A stretch of 64,000 bases of DNA from contig JAURVB010014564.1 of the NCBI GenBank assembly GCA_033002965.1, positions 39,560-103,559 on the forward strand. Direction: 5' to 3'. The DNA comes from Piper betle (lineage: Eukaryota; Streptophyta; Magnoliopsida; Piperales; Piperaceae). The notes under the pieces were generated by a model. The model saw only the letters and a list, made by a program, of their open reading frames with translations. It had not been told where the DNA came from and searched no databases. The translations under genes were made by a program, and so were the position numbers. Of this stretch, positions 1 to 12,386 are shown in pieces (positions within the stretch are counted from its first letter, which is position 1; each line of letters opens with the position of its first letter).

Positions 1-130
1 CATACAATAGATCTTACACTTAAGGTTTCTAACATGAGCAGTCCCAGTCATAGGAGAAGCATCACCTTCCTCCCTAGCAACTAAAAGGGTGACTTTATAT
101 AATGCAAATGAACACTCTAAATTACATGAA

Positions 131-2099
131 GGTAACACCCTAATGCAGCTAATAAGTTGGACTTTTCATAATTCAGATCCATGATCAAGTGTTTATACTT
201 AGAATCAACTTTTGAGTTAGATAGACTTATTCTTAGATGATTATGAGGAACTTAATACACATAAATAAAAGGTCGTGGTAACCTGTTCTACATACCGTAA
301 ATAGAAATTAAAAGAGCATCAAACTTGAGCACTTGCTTTTCACGTGGACCCTTCAAGCATTGTGAATCATATGCTCCTCTAGTCTACATTATTTTGTCAC
401 ATACACCTAGCTGCAACCAAATATATTTCATATACCTTATAAGCTCTAACATCTTTAGGGATTTTGAGGCTATACACCATGTAAACTAGCCTCAAGTTAA
501 TACCCTGCACATAGATAATAATAATAAAATAATACCAAGCCACACAACCACACATTCATCATAATGTATCCAACATAAGAGTATAAGATTCAGGGCACCT
601 AACATAGTTCCCGATAGTACATAAACCAAATCCCCAAATACATCAGTATGATACAATATAAGAAAGTCATCTATAGCACAACAACTACACAATAACATTT
701 CCCCGCTAAGAGTCTCTTAATCCATCCACCTACACTGGCCACCAAAATGGATACTCACCTATATAAATATAAAAAATATGTTAGTAATCAAATAAGTTTG
801 ATTACTAATATAAAAATAACTAATTATAAGCAATAATGACAAATGGGTATCTTAACACCCACGGGAAATCATGAAACTTCTAGAATTCCAACACAAGGCA
901 GTAAACATAGGCCAATATGACCAACATCAGAAACATGCCAGAGCAACTCAACGGCGTCTTACATAAGTACATATACGCTTACGCCCTCACAACCTTCATA
1001 TATCATTCGCTACGGTACTCAAGTGGCTTGGAACAATGTAAGGTTAGTGCTATAATTTTAGGAAATGTATTGCATTCATAGTACCCTCATAGATTGCACT
1101 ACTTTAGGGCATAAAAGAGTACTAGTATAATTTTTACATCTATGTACCAGTCACTCTCTTATTTATAAAACTTCGAAACTCATATACTTATATAATAGGA
1201 TTAGGCATGGGCTTACATTATAAGTTTTCTAAATCTCCAGTTCGAAAATTGACAAGGGAACTCATCCTTATAGTTTTATTAATCTGTAAAAAATTTGGCT
1301 AAATGACATGAAATTAGAGGGATTCAATAAAACATCGTCGATGCCATTCTACGTTTAAAACTAGTTTGGAAACCTCACTCACAAAGTTAAATAGAGGTGA
1401 AGAAGAAGATCCTACAGACTTAGATTAGTCAAGCTCCTCGTCTTAATTCGGCAAGCTCAGTCCATCCAAGCAAAGAGATGGAACCCAAATCATACTTCGA
1501 TAGCACTAGCACACAAAGCAAGTAAAGCCTCAATACATGCACAATACCAAAATACATAATTGACTTAATTATATTACTTAATGACTTATTAAATCTTAGT
1601 AAGTAACCTTAATGAACAGAACGGGCTTAACTAGGTGATTTTTTTGATGGGATAAATAGTGTTCAAATGAGATAAAATTTAGACCAATAGGCCCTGAAAT
1701 TCTAAGGGTCATAGAAAAAAAATCTTCATGGGCTGACACCATGGAGAAGGCCCACCAGGGAAAGACTAAGGTGCTAAGAATAGTGTTCCTGGGCCGCACA
1801 CCAAATTTTTTAAAGTTTGATCCTGGGGTTAGAGATTGAAAATGGGCCTAGGTAAAATATGATAGTTAGCCAACACCTTTGGATTTGATTCTCTAAAATT
1901 TCAGATCTAAATTCCAAGTATTTGGGTCTAAGTGAATTCGGAAATGGGAGGCATTGGTTAGGATATTTCTAGAGCTAGCTCAACCTTCACAGATTGGGGA
2001 ATTTCTACAGAAAAATCTACCCAACCAATGGCAACCAAATTTTAGGATTATGATGTAGGGACACAACCTATGGTTTGATTAAAATTTTAGGGTATTACA
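131..2099 (-). repeat. Old long LTR of the LTR-A/LTR-B superfamily (approximate left end)
   Basis: The blocks 'gaactcatccttatag', 'ataggattaggcatgggc' and the 'gggattcaataaaacatcgtcgatg' region occur in the same order as in the LTR at 4,047-7,080. The right end '...agggtattaca' fits an inverted LTR start (TGTAATACCC on the minus strand). The left end is set only by a weak 'ggtaacaccc' near 131, so it may be wrong. No target-site duplication is visible. There are no plausible genes; the short reading frames inside are chance. Confidence 0.4.
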
Positions 2100-2728
2100 C
2101 TCCAAACAACTAGGTTTTGGGATTTTGCAATAGAATATAGGAAACTAGGGTACCTTGCATTCTTATCCACTCCAAAATACCTGATTAATTAACTACCTAC
2201 ATTATTTTAAAATTAGCCAAAATTTTATTGAGTTTCATTAAACACTTAGTAGGTCCTCATGTGATTTTTACAGATTTTATGGTTCCCTTCAACAAGCTCA
2301 ACAAAGAGCACAATTGCAAAGCAAGACATGGCACAACAATCACGTAGCGTGCATATTCCGTATTGATTAAGCCTTTAATGACATATATTTGGCCTGATAA
2401 TCTATCATTATTTAGCTATCATACAATCCTAGAATTGGACAAAATATTGTATCAAAATATGACCTTGAATAGGGTGCACTAATTAGGGAAGTCGGCACCT
2501 TTTGCCACCATCTTTTGCCAATTTTGATACTATATTAGGTTACTAGAAACAGAAATGCCACCCCCTTTTGCCAATTTTGGCACCCATCAATGCTCTTAAC
2601 ATTATAATAATGGAAAAATCCCTCGATAAACTTGCTGATCTATTGGCCATGAAGACAATGCACCAAGAATCATGCAAAATGAGCATCAATAATATGAGAT
2701 ACATCAAATTTGCCAAAACAGTGTATAT

Positions 2729-2731
<3 letters not shown>

Positions 2732-2782
<51 letters not shown>
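2732..2782. repeat. (TA)n microsatellite
   Basis: About 25 uninterrupted TA units. The reading frame running through it gives a run of Tyr/Ile and is an artefact of the repeat. Confidence 0.95.
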
Positions 2783-2786
<4 letters not shown>

Positions 2787-3803
2787 AATTATAAATATTT
2801 TTATACGCATGTAAATGATGTGATTTCAAGCCTAAAATGTTTCTAACAAAAATTTAAACTTGAAAAAATATCACAAACATACATGCATTGCATCACAATC
2901 CAGCAAACACCACACAAACATAATGAAGAAGAGGAAAGTTGGGAACTTTACATCACAAGAAGCTAGAAGGAGGTATTTTGGGACTTCCTACCCCAAAACA
3001 TACCAGTCTAGGGTTAGGGAGAGCATAGAGAGGACTTGGAGAAGGGCCAAGGGGCTGTGGAAGGAGTGGGGAAGGGAGGAAGGTCGGATGGAACAAACAA
3101 AGGGGTGAAAAACATGGAATAGAGGGTAGTTATAGGCAAAAATCTAGACCTAGCCCAAGGGCGCTAGCCCAATGCCTTTGTGCTAGCCTCTGACAAGCCA
3201 GACTAGAACCTGTTGACCGGCCAGACATGACAGTCAGAGAGTGGAGTGAACCAAACCACACGCAAAGTTGGGTCACGCGACTGGGTGCAAGGGCGCTAGC
3301 CCAACGCCTTTGCATTCATGGTAAAAGGTGGGAAACCACAAAGTTTGGGTGCAAGGGCGATGGGACAGTGCCATTGAGTCCATACTTAGAGCATGAAAAT
3401 TGAATTTTTCGTAAAATTACCAGTGCAAGGGCACTCTTGGCAGCCTTCGTGTTGGGCATAGGATCAAACAACCTCAAGAACCACGCCACAAGTCCCATGG
3501 GGCTAGGATCGATAGTATTGGTTTCCAAATATAGGAGAAGCAATCTAGACTTGCGAGGGACATGGTCCTAAACCTAACTTGACTCAATTCAATAAAAATT
3601 GAAAATAAGAGTTAGGACGGTGTAGTGTCAAAGTGGGCATCACCGAGCACTGGGAAAGACTAGGGCCTTGCTTGTACAAAACATACCATACATATACATG
3701 CAGTGAAAAGGGCTAGGCAAGTAACTCAATCCGGGTCAAGACCGAACTGATACTAAAACTGTTTGGTGGAAAACCAGAGTTTTAGAGTGAGTCTCATCCC
3801 CGA
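2783..3803. other. Unassigned sequence, no gene seen
   Basis: Mixed-composition sequence without a convincing coding frame. The phrase 'gcgctagcccaa' with flanking 'gcctttg' occurs twice (about 3,160 and 3,294), which suggests a degraded internal duplication in an old repeat. I do not recognise the family. Confidence 0.5.
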
Positions 3804-4046
3804 TAGTGTTGCCAATAGGTCAGTTCAGTCTAGGGTTTATAGGTGTCGAACCTGACTCGATGTACAATACAAAAACCTAAATTGGAATATTCTTTCTTTA
3901 GCTTAGACCTAGACCCAATTTAGCAAACATAGACCCGAACCAAACTTGATCTAATCATAACTATATTCATATATTTATATAAAAATTCCCAAAAATTTAA
4001 ATATTTCATGATAATTATTCTTATTATGATAAAAATATAATATATT
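3804..4046. mobile_element. Left half of a hAT-like MITE, split by the solo LTR
   Basis: The end 'tagtgttgccaataggt' (3,804-3,820) is the inverted complement, with one mismatch, of 'acctactggcaacacta' at 7,297-7,313. Further inside, both halves contain 'cccgaac'-like and AT-rich inverted partners. Without the LTR at 4,047-7,080 the element would be about 470 bp. The TAGNGTTGCCAA-type terminus resembles hAT-superfamily ends; I do not see a clear 8-bp duplication. The class assignment is inference. Confidence 0.5.
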
Positions 4047-7000
4047 TGTTACACCCCAATTTCGGTTCACTTAAGAATCGAATCAGAATGTTATGATGGA
4101 GTCGAATCATATTTAAAGCTGTCGGTCGGTACGACTCGATTGATAAAATAGATCGAAACAACCTTCTTGGTGTCATGAGAATGGAAGACATTGTTAAATA
4201 TGCGTCAAAGCACATCAAATGTAAGTAAAAGTAAGAAAAGAAATAAATGTGTTGCGTTCAAGTGTGTGTAGCATTTATTTGTCCTTCCACCAAAGTCGAC
4301 TCAGGATTTACATGACCTACATATATTATATGAAAAGCATTAGTAATGAATGTTATTGGTCCAGAAAATAGCTAATACAATTTGGCAAATGGCTATTCCA
4401 TTACCCATGAAAACTTATAAAACTTCAAGATTGCCTTACACTGGGTGGTAAGCAAACATACTTAAGCAAGTGTCGGCTCGCATGCATAGCAAATGTCCAT
4501 ATTCATACATACAACACTTAACGCCCTCACATCTTCCATATTTCACCCGTCACAGTACTCAAGTGGCAAAAGGAACAGTTAAGTTAGTGCCACAAATTCT
4601 AGAAATGTGCTGCATTACGTAGTACCCTCATACACTACACTACCTCAAGGTTTGAAGGAGTACTAGTGAGGCCCATACATATGTCAATACCGTTCACTCT
4701 CTTATTCGTGAAATCTGTAAAAATGCATGAACTTATATAATAGGTTTAGGGAAGATGCTTATATCATATATTTCTGGAGCTTCAATTCAAAAACCAACAA
4801 GGGATCTCATCCTCGTAGTTCTATTAAACATGTGTATAAAACACGACTAAATGGCCTGACATCAGAGGGATCTAATAAAATGCCGCTAATGTCGTCCAAC
4901 GTCTAAAACATGGTTAAACTCAACACGCAAGGAGTCAAGTAGAGAGGGAGAGTCCTACGGACCTGTGGTCCAAGCTCCAAGCGTATCTGCACATCTACGG
5001 CGAGCTTGGACTCCGAAACCTACATTAGAACCTACTATTAAGTAAAATACTAACATCTCTATATAATGCATGCTCGTGGTATGTGCTCATATTATCAATA
5101 TATCATAATAAATAAAACAGTGCTAACAAACCTATAACTAAACATGTGGCATAAAAATTGAGACATAATAATAATAAAAATAAATAAATAAATAAACAAG
5201 AAAATGCACTCATAGATTGTTAGATAAATAATAAATACATAAACATGAACAATACTCTAATCATAAAATAATAATATAATTATACTACATAAATATACAG
5301 GTAAACAAGAGTAAATATCAACATATACTTGTGTTAGTAAATATATAAATAAATAAATAAATAAATAATAATTCAATAAATAAATAAATAAATAGTTAAT
5401 ACTCATTAAACATGAATATTAATAATATCATAGTCATACAATACAAGAATACATAATTAAATACAAATAAATAATAACATACACATAACGAACAAATAAA
5501 TAAATACAATTTAGTAAACATAATAAGACAAATATTCATAAGTAAATATAATATTAATAATAACAAATAATCATATAAACATTCATCATATATTATAAAC
5601 ATATAAATAAAAATAAATAAATAATAATGAATAATAAATAAACAATAAATAAAAAAATAATCATAACATTCAATCATGCTAAATCAAGTGAATATACATC
5701 ACAACTAACATAGAGGTTCTCGAATTACTGAAAACGGTGCAAGAACGGACGAAAACGATCCGAAAATGAGCTGAATCGGACTGAACCGTGCTAAACCAAA
5801 CTGAACCGAATGGGCTGAACCAACCCGGTTTGGGTTAATTGGAAAATTGGCTGGGTTGGATGGGCAGACCTGAACTAGACGGGTGGACTTGGACATGGCT
5901 GGTGGGCTGGTGAACAAGATCCGGTAGGCGGATGCAGACGCGATGTAGTGCGGACATGACACGAGCAAGATCGGGGCAACGAGTGCCCGTAACCAGAAAA
6001 CACCGACGGCAGCGCGGCTGGTGTCACCGCCAGTCGGGATCGACAGCCCATGCGACAAGGTTCATGATGGTGATGGCAGTCGGCAGAGTCTGGCCAGTGG
6101 CTGGTCGGAAATCAGCATGGAAGGGGACGTGTCACCATCGTGTGCGGCGACATTGCCGGTGGCAATCAGGGCCATGGCAGAGGTCAGTGTTGGTTTCAAA
6201 TGGAAGATATCGGTGACAGAAAGCTATCAAGATGGTTGGATAGGCCAGACGTGGCTCGCCGGTGCTGGAAAATGACCCGAATGCAGTGGTGGCGGTAGAG
6301 TAAACCGGCTTCAAAAACTCTATCGCTGGCAGCCATGAAGGGTACAGATAGAGAGCTGGTCGCAAGGCAGTCATGGTGGTGTTGGTCCGGTGACCGGGGG
6401 CAAGGCAGAGACTTGCCAGCAAAGAGCTGAAGTGTCGGCGGCCCTAGGCTGTAACTTTGAAAATCATTGGAAATCTCTATAGAAATAAATAGGTGAAGAT
6501 AAGGCTGAGTGTATGGCTCAGATCTTGCCACATGGCATGATCAAGACATTGGACAACTCGTGGCCTAGTGGGGCCTACCTATAGGTATATGCAATATACA
6601 TATGGATGGAAAGCTTGGATCGAGAACACCCAAAGTTAAAACTAACTCGAGTCCTAAAAGTGACCCTATAGATGGGAATCGAGGTAAGAAGGTTAAATAG
6701 GCCTCGAACCCTGAACTCAATCAAGTTGGGCCCATAGGGGCACAATCTAGTGATCCGAAATTCCTATGCTGCATGCAAATGAAATACCTAGAAAATCCCA
6801 AAACTGATACTAAATGCTGCAACGGCCTAAATCTAGGCCTAAAACCCTAACTAACTCATACAAATCATCTGTATACCTTCCGTATACATTGATAACTCAT
6901 GATCTTATCATCTACATGTCGAGCATACTCAGCCATTATAACATGCTCATATAGCCATCTGGGCCCATATTTATAGTTTGAAAATTAGTCTGGCTCGAGC

Positions 7001-7080
7001 TAGTTTAAACCAACTCGATACAGACCTAAACTGGGAAAACTACAATCGGGTAAAACCTAGCTTGAAGTTGGGGTGTTACA
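4047..7080 (-). mobile_element. Solo LTR-A, ~3.0 kb, exact TSD 'atatt'
   Basis: It starts 'tgttacaccccaat' and ends 'ttggggtgttaca'. The 5 bp on each side are identical ('atatt', 4,042-4,046 and 7,081-7,085). TG...CA ends with a 5-bp duplication are the signature of LTR-retrotransposon integrase. No internal domain or second LTR is attached, so it is a solo LTR left by LTR-LTR recombination. By homology with the LTR at 59,795-62,621, whose polypurine tract fixes the polarity, the LTR reads on the minus strand. It contains AAAT-rich low-complexity DNA (about 5,160-5,690) and a GC/CpG-rich block (about 5,890-6,430). Long 'TGTNACACCC' LTRs are typical of Ty3 chromoviruses of the Tekay/Del type, but lineage is inferred from ends only. 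Confidence 0.82.
5345..5393. repeat. (AAAT)n low-complexity tract
   Basis: AAAT tetramers inside a 500-bp AT-only stretch of the solo LTR. The equivalent tract lies near 33,430-33,790 in the second LTR-A copy, so it belongs to the family. Confidence 0.9.
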
Positions 7081-7085
7081 ATATT

Positions 7086-7313
7086 TCAGAAGGTACATTT
7101 TATATATATAATATAATATGTATAAAAATTAAATATTTTCAAGTTTAAGTCCTTAAAGGGTCTGGTCCTTTGTGACTCGAACCCAGATCCGATATAAAAT
7201 GGGTGTTAATAAAATCCAAACCAGTAGACCCGAACACGATATGGTTAAACCTAAACCCAATATTTTTGGGTTCGGTTGATTAACTTGTTTACCTGAACCT
7301 ACTGGCAACACTA
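7086..7313. mobile_element. Right half of the hAT-like MITE
   Basis: Partner of 3,804-4,046. It ends in 'acctactggcaacacta', the inverted match of the left terminus. Confidence 0.5.
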
Positions 7314-7707
7314 CTCCCTAGGGTATCTCATTTGTGTTTTCAAAATATTTTTCAACTGGCTTCACCTTTTAGAACATGTGTTCTCATTATATAGTTCGCA
7401 TATATTTTTCCAAGCATGTACTTTGAATAAGAAAATGAGTACTCATTTAATAAATGGTTGGGTTTGGTTTTGCCTTAATGGCAAATGGTCTTGGTAGTGA
7501 AGGTAGAAAGTTAAATGGTAAATGGTTGGGTTTGCTTTATAAATTTTGCTTAAATGGTGGGTTTTGTTTGGGTAATACATGACTGAAGTCAATCAATAAA
7601 CACCTCGACTGCTTCTAGATGCATAGACAGTGATGTGAGGAGTAGGTTGGACTTAAGCATTGCCTCTGGTAGTCTCTCTGGTCACCAGAAAATAGGAAGA
7701 AAGAGTG

Positions 7708-8165
7708 TGTTGGGTTTATCCCACATCGGTCGTAGAAGGTGTTGGTTAATTGTATATAGGCTAACTGGAAAACCTTACTCCCTGAGCTAGTTTTTGAATT
7801 AAGAGAGGCTTGTGACACCTATTGCAAACCCCTTTTGAGGGCCCAATGGGCCTAACAGTGGTATCAGAGCCCAGGTTTACCTACGCCGATTGTGGTTGTC
7901 TCCTTCATGGGTTCCACCTGATGATTTAAGGGGAGTTTGCCAGGGGATGTCATTTGATGAATAGGAGATTATCAGATGATTATGATTTCAGGATTGCCCG
8001 ATGTGTGAAGGGGAGTTATTGGGTTTATCCCACATCGGTCGTAGAGGGTGTTGGTGACTTGTATATAGGCTAATGGGAAAGCCTTATTCCTTGAGCTAGT
8101 TTTGGATTAAGAGAGGTCTATAATACCTATTTGAAGTCCCTTTTGGAAGCCCAAAGGGCCTACTA
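7708..8165 (+). mobile_element. TRIM element 1 (150-bp LTRs, Met-tRNA primer site)
   Basis: LTR 1 (7,708-7,857) begins 'tgttgggtttatcccacatc' and ends 'gggcctaaca'. One base later comes 'tggtatcagagc' (7,859-7,870), complementary to the 3' end of initiator-Met tRNA. The internal region is only about 150 bp and ends in the purine tract 'gtgaaggggagtta' before LTR 2 (8,017 to about 8,165), which repeats the first LTR with scattered changes. There is no coding capacity, so this is a classic terminal-repeat retrotransposon in miniature that must borrow enzymes. A copy of the same family sits in the viral fragment at 40,974-41,172. Confidence 0.85.
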
Positions 8166-8528
8166 GAGTCAATATAGTCTACTTTTCTGGTGGGGAGGAC
8201 TCTTCAACTATGGCTCTGATCATTACGAGCATGTAGGTTCCTAACATGGGCATTGACTAATATGATCAAAACACTCAAATAAACAATTTAGTTTGCCCAT
8301 ATATCATAAGACTACCAATAAATTGTGAAATAATGAACAAAATAATTAATGCTGAATTTTAACAAACATATGATGTCCAATAATTTACAATGACAATGTC
8401 AATTCAAAAACCTTCACAAATATTGACGAATAATGTCAAACCATACAAATGAAGGAGTTTGGATTTAATAACTTACACAAATTGCTAAAGCGGACTTGTC
8501 AAACACAAACGCTTAGTGTAAGAAATAT

Positions 8529-8959
8529 TGTAATATCCTCCAATCAGTTACTCAAATTGGTCACACATCCAATACCTATGAAGGTAAGATACAATATATT
8601 AGTGAGGATGTATTTAGGATCTTCAACTTGAAGAAAATAACTAGGCCTATCATTTTACACTTTCGGTCAGGTCGTTAAAGGCGGTACCAACCTAGGCATG
8701 TTGGATGATCGTAGTCTAGTTAGATAGATTCAGTTCGGCTCAAGAGCTATAGAAGGAATTCTGATGATACAATTTTCGTAAGGTGGGTAGAATGTAATAT
8801 CCTCCAATAAGTTACTCAAGTTAGTTAGACATCGAATACCCACCAGGATAAGATCTAATATATTAGTAGGGATGTGCTTAAGACGATGTTTGACTTGATT
8901 AATCACTTTTAAAGAAATAACAAGGTCCATCAGTTTGCACTTTGGGCTAGGTTAGTACA
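8529..8959 (+). mobile_element. TRIM element 2, degraded, related to the 62.7-64 kb array
   Basis: Two LTR-like copies (8,529 to about 8,677 and 8,793-8,959) both begin 'tgtaatatcctccaat' and end in 'gtcgttaaa'/'gttagtaca'. The internal piece is about 115 bp and ends 'ttttcgtaaggtgggtagaa', the same PPT motif as the array at 62,739 ('aaatttcctaaggtgggtgg'). The primer site is decayed ('gcggtaccaacc' in place of 'tggtatcagagcc'). It is an older relative of that family. Confidence 0.7.
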
Positions 8960-9136
8960 AATATGATCAAATACTTAATGTGCACAAGTAGACAACTAAA
9001 GCAATTTAAACAAAATAGATAAGGGAAGGATAGAGAAAACAAATACAAAGACGGACAAAGTTTTTAAAGAGGTTTGAAACCCCTACTTTTTTCTTCTATC
9101 CCTTCCAAGTTTTTTGAATGAGTAGATCTTCAAGTA

Positions 9137-10388
9137 TTGATAAGACTCAAACTTGTACATTTCATATTTTGATGATGAAATATTGATAAAGTGGATTGCA
9201 TGATAAATTACTCTATGATAAGGTATGGTTGAACTAGAGCAAGATTATTAATGGTTCAATTATAATATTTGGAGTAATTCGTAAATGGTGTGACATTTCA
9301 TATTGTTTTCGAACATGTTGTGGACATAATGCTCATTGGAATTGTACATGATATAGGTCAAGATGTTGACCAGTTGGACGCGAACAAAGGTTGGAAAGTT
9401 TTGGAAGACTTCTTTAAGACCTGATAGTCAAGTGGAGCCTAAAGCTTTGAATATAATTGGCTTATTTGAATTTGGATTTAAACTTCAGAGAGAAATTACT
9501 GTTGGAGTTTTGGAGGATCCTCAACATTAATGGCTCAAGTGGTTAGAGCCTTGGACAAGCTACAAACTATTTGGCTATAAATACCGAGCTTGGTGTATGG
9601 AAGAAGTTTGGAGCTTCAATAATTTAATCGTAAGAAGAAAAGGAAGAAACATTGAGAATTGGGATTCCAAATTGGGTATGCTTTGTTAAAGCTATATATA
9701 CCCAAGTTCTCAACTTTCGGATTTAAAAAGTGTACTACGATTGGTTATTGTATTTAAGTCTCTTCTGTGATTCCATTGCAAAAGATCTTATTGATTTTGT
9801 GAGAAATTGGTTTAAACAAGATCGGGTGTGATCTTGTGGTGAGTTCTAGCACTAGGAACTAATGTACACTTTGGGTATGAAGTGGGTTGAGTGGTGTTGT
9901 ACTTGTAAGTGTCAATTTTCATCTTGTGAAGTCAAGCTGGAGGTTAAGGGGTGAAGGGTAAGCGCACCTTATGAAGCCAACTCGAGGTTGAGTGCAGCGC
10001 AGGACAAGCGGCTTGTGCAGCACTTGAGTATTACTTGCTGAAGGACAAATGGTAATACACTTAGGTTATAACACTCATTCGGTATGGCCATAATGAAGCT
10101 TGGAAGCTCTACCTGATCGTAGAACAAAGTGGTGTAGTAGAGAGGATGTACCAATTGGGTAACTATTAAAAATCCTTGTGTGCACTGTTTGACTTCTTAA
10201 CTTATACTTGATGTATTTCAGATTAACTTATTCATTTTGCATCTTATGCATGGTTTGACGAGCTTACAAACACATAAGATTGACTATAAATTTTTTGATA
10301 GATCATTTGTTGATTTGCTAGAGTAATACTCATTCTATTCGGTTATCACTCAAAGTGTAATTTATTTCATGTTTGCCGATCGGTTTTC
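9137..10388 (+). repeat. Copia-like LTR unit 1
   Basis: From about 9,305 it is matched by a second direct copy at 10,382-11,413. The unit has a TATA-type box ('ggctataaatacc', about 9,577), the phrase 'gatcgggtgtgatcttgtgg', and near the end 'gtaccaattgggtaac' with 'aatccttgtgtgcac'. These resemble long Copia (SIRE/Maximus-type) LTRs. I see no PBS, PPT or coding domain, so the assignment rests on general resemblance. The reading frame at 9,969-10,154 on the other strand is not supported as a gene. Confidence 0.5.
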
Positions 10389-11413
10389 ATGGACATAATG
10401 CTCACTGGACTTGGACATGATCTCAACCAAGATGTTCAACACTTGGACTTGGATAAAGATTGGAAAGTCTTGGAAGACTTCTTGAAGACTGGATAGTTAA
10501 GTGGAACATAAAGCTTTGCATGTGTTTGGCTTATTTGAATTTGGATTCAAACTTGAGAGGAGAATTAATGTTGAAGTTTGAAGGAACCTTAACATTAATG
10601 AGTCGACTGGTTGAAGCCATGGAAAATTTATAGACTATTTGGAAATAAATAGGGAGCTTGGTCTATGGAGGAAGTTTGGAGGTTCAATGGTTTAATCATA
10701 AGAAGAAAATTAAGGAAGAAAGATTGAGAATTGGGATTCCATATTGGGTATGCTTTGTTAAAGCTATATTTGCCAAGTTCATAACTTTCGAATTCAAGAG
10801 AGTGTACTATAATTGGTTATTGTAGTTAAATATCTTGAGTAAATTCAATGCAAAAATCTTATTGATCTTATGAGGAATTATTGTAAACAAGATCGGGTGT
10901 GATCGTGTGGTGAGTGCTTGCACTAGAGGTTGTCTTCGGGTGTGAAGTGGGGTTGAGTGCTGTTGTACTTGTAAGTGTCGAGTTTTGTCTTGTTAAGTTG
11001 AGCTATAGGTCAAGGTTGAAGGACAAGCGTGTCTTATGAAGCATTGAGCCTTGGTTGGTGAAGGACAAGTGGTTGTACATTTGAGTTGTAACACTCATTC
11101 ACTTTGCCCATAGTGAATCATAGAAACCCTACGCAACTGTATAATTCGGAAGTCTAGAAAAAAGGTTGTACCAATTGGGAACCTCTTATAAAATCCTTGT
11201 GTGCACTATTTGTATTTCTTACGCTACTCTTACTTAATCTATTTTGGATTAACCTATTTGTCTCACATCTATGCATTATTTGACAATTTTGCCAACACAT
11301 AAAGTGCATTACAAGTTTGTTAATAGATCATTTTTTGATTTACTAGAGTTATACTCATTCTATTTGGTTATCACTCAAAGTATAATTCACTTTATATTTC
11401 ACGATCAGTTTTT
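10382..11413 (+). repeat. Copia-like LTR unit 2 (direct tandem copy)
   Basis: It repeats unit 1 from 'gttttcatggacataatgctc' to 'tatcactcaaagtataatt', diverged by point changes and small indels; its TATA-type box is 'ggaaataaatagg'. The two units abut head to tail without an internal region, so the pair could be an LTR-LTR recombination product or a tandem duplication. Confidence 0.55.
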
Positions 11414-11465
11414 ATTAAGATCGGATTGAACTCCTAATTCTTGATTAATTACTTGGTACTTTAGT

Positions 11466-12386
11466 GTTAGAGTTCTGCTCCATCCGGATCTTTCAAGTTT
11501 CACTATGGCAAACACTTATACACCTACGAGCACCAACTTGTTCTTCTAAAAACTCTCCATCGAAGAGAAGACAAGCCAAACTAGTCCCTTCACAAACTTC
11601 AGCAGCTAGCCGAACATAGTCCATCATCTTGGAGCAACACCACCGAAGATAGAAAAGCAACACACCTTTAACCAATCTCCACCGATCGGTTGGGATGCAC
11701 TCTTCCACTCGGGGTACAATATTTTATCACAAGCAACAAAGCTTTGATTTTTACAATATAATCACATTCAAAATTGCACTCTTTGCTCCATCAACTCTTG
11801 CAGCTTTGATCTTGCACCAAATCACATTAGTCTCATTCATTCCCATGTTTTTCTCCAAATCTCTATTCTCTCCCTTTGTTTTTTTTCAAAACCATCACCC
11901 AAACCATCTATTTATAGCCAAGAACTTCTCTCCTTTCGACATGCTTGGAATGGTGAGGTTTGACTTTAACATGAGTTCTTCCAATGGCTAGATTTGATTC
12001 CATCCAAACGTTTAGCTGTCGAATACCCTAGCCAATCATTTGCAATTCTTCAATCCTTCATCTGAATGATCTCTCGAAGCTTGGCTAAAATTTCTTGCGA
12101 TGTAAACATGAAAGTTCTATCCATTTCTGATTTCTTCTTCAGTTACAAAATGCTATGCCAAAGTCCTTTAGTTAGGATGATTTGTTGCCAATTGAACTAT
12201 CAAAACCTGATTTCCATACAGGCACTTTGATTGGTTCCCTATTGATCAACCAACTAATATTTCGAAGTCTAATCCAAACTGAAATGTTTCAAAATGTTTG
12301 AAACCTCAAGACTTGAACTTTTCCTTTCCTTGATTCAACATGAAAATGCTTTCAATGTGTTTCATCATCAAAACATAAGACTAACA
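11466..12386 (-). repeat. LTR-like block on the minus strand (left end uncertain)
   Basis: Read on the minus strand it begins 'tgttagtcttatgttttgat' (12,386 leftward), which resembles the start of the plus-strand unit at 9,137 ('tgataagactcaaac ... ttttgatgatgaaa'). It contains a TATA-like 'ggctataaatagatgg' (about 11,905-11,920). The Copia-type LTR reading is an inference from these two signals. Confidence 0.4.

Noticed and set aside
2568..2846. ORF through the TA microsatellite
   Set aside because: The protein is mostly Tyr/Ile from the repeat, with no coding signal outside it.
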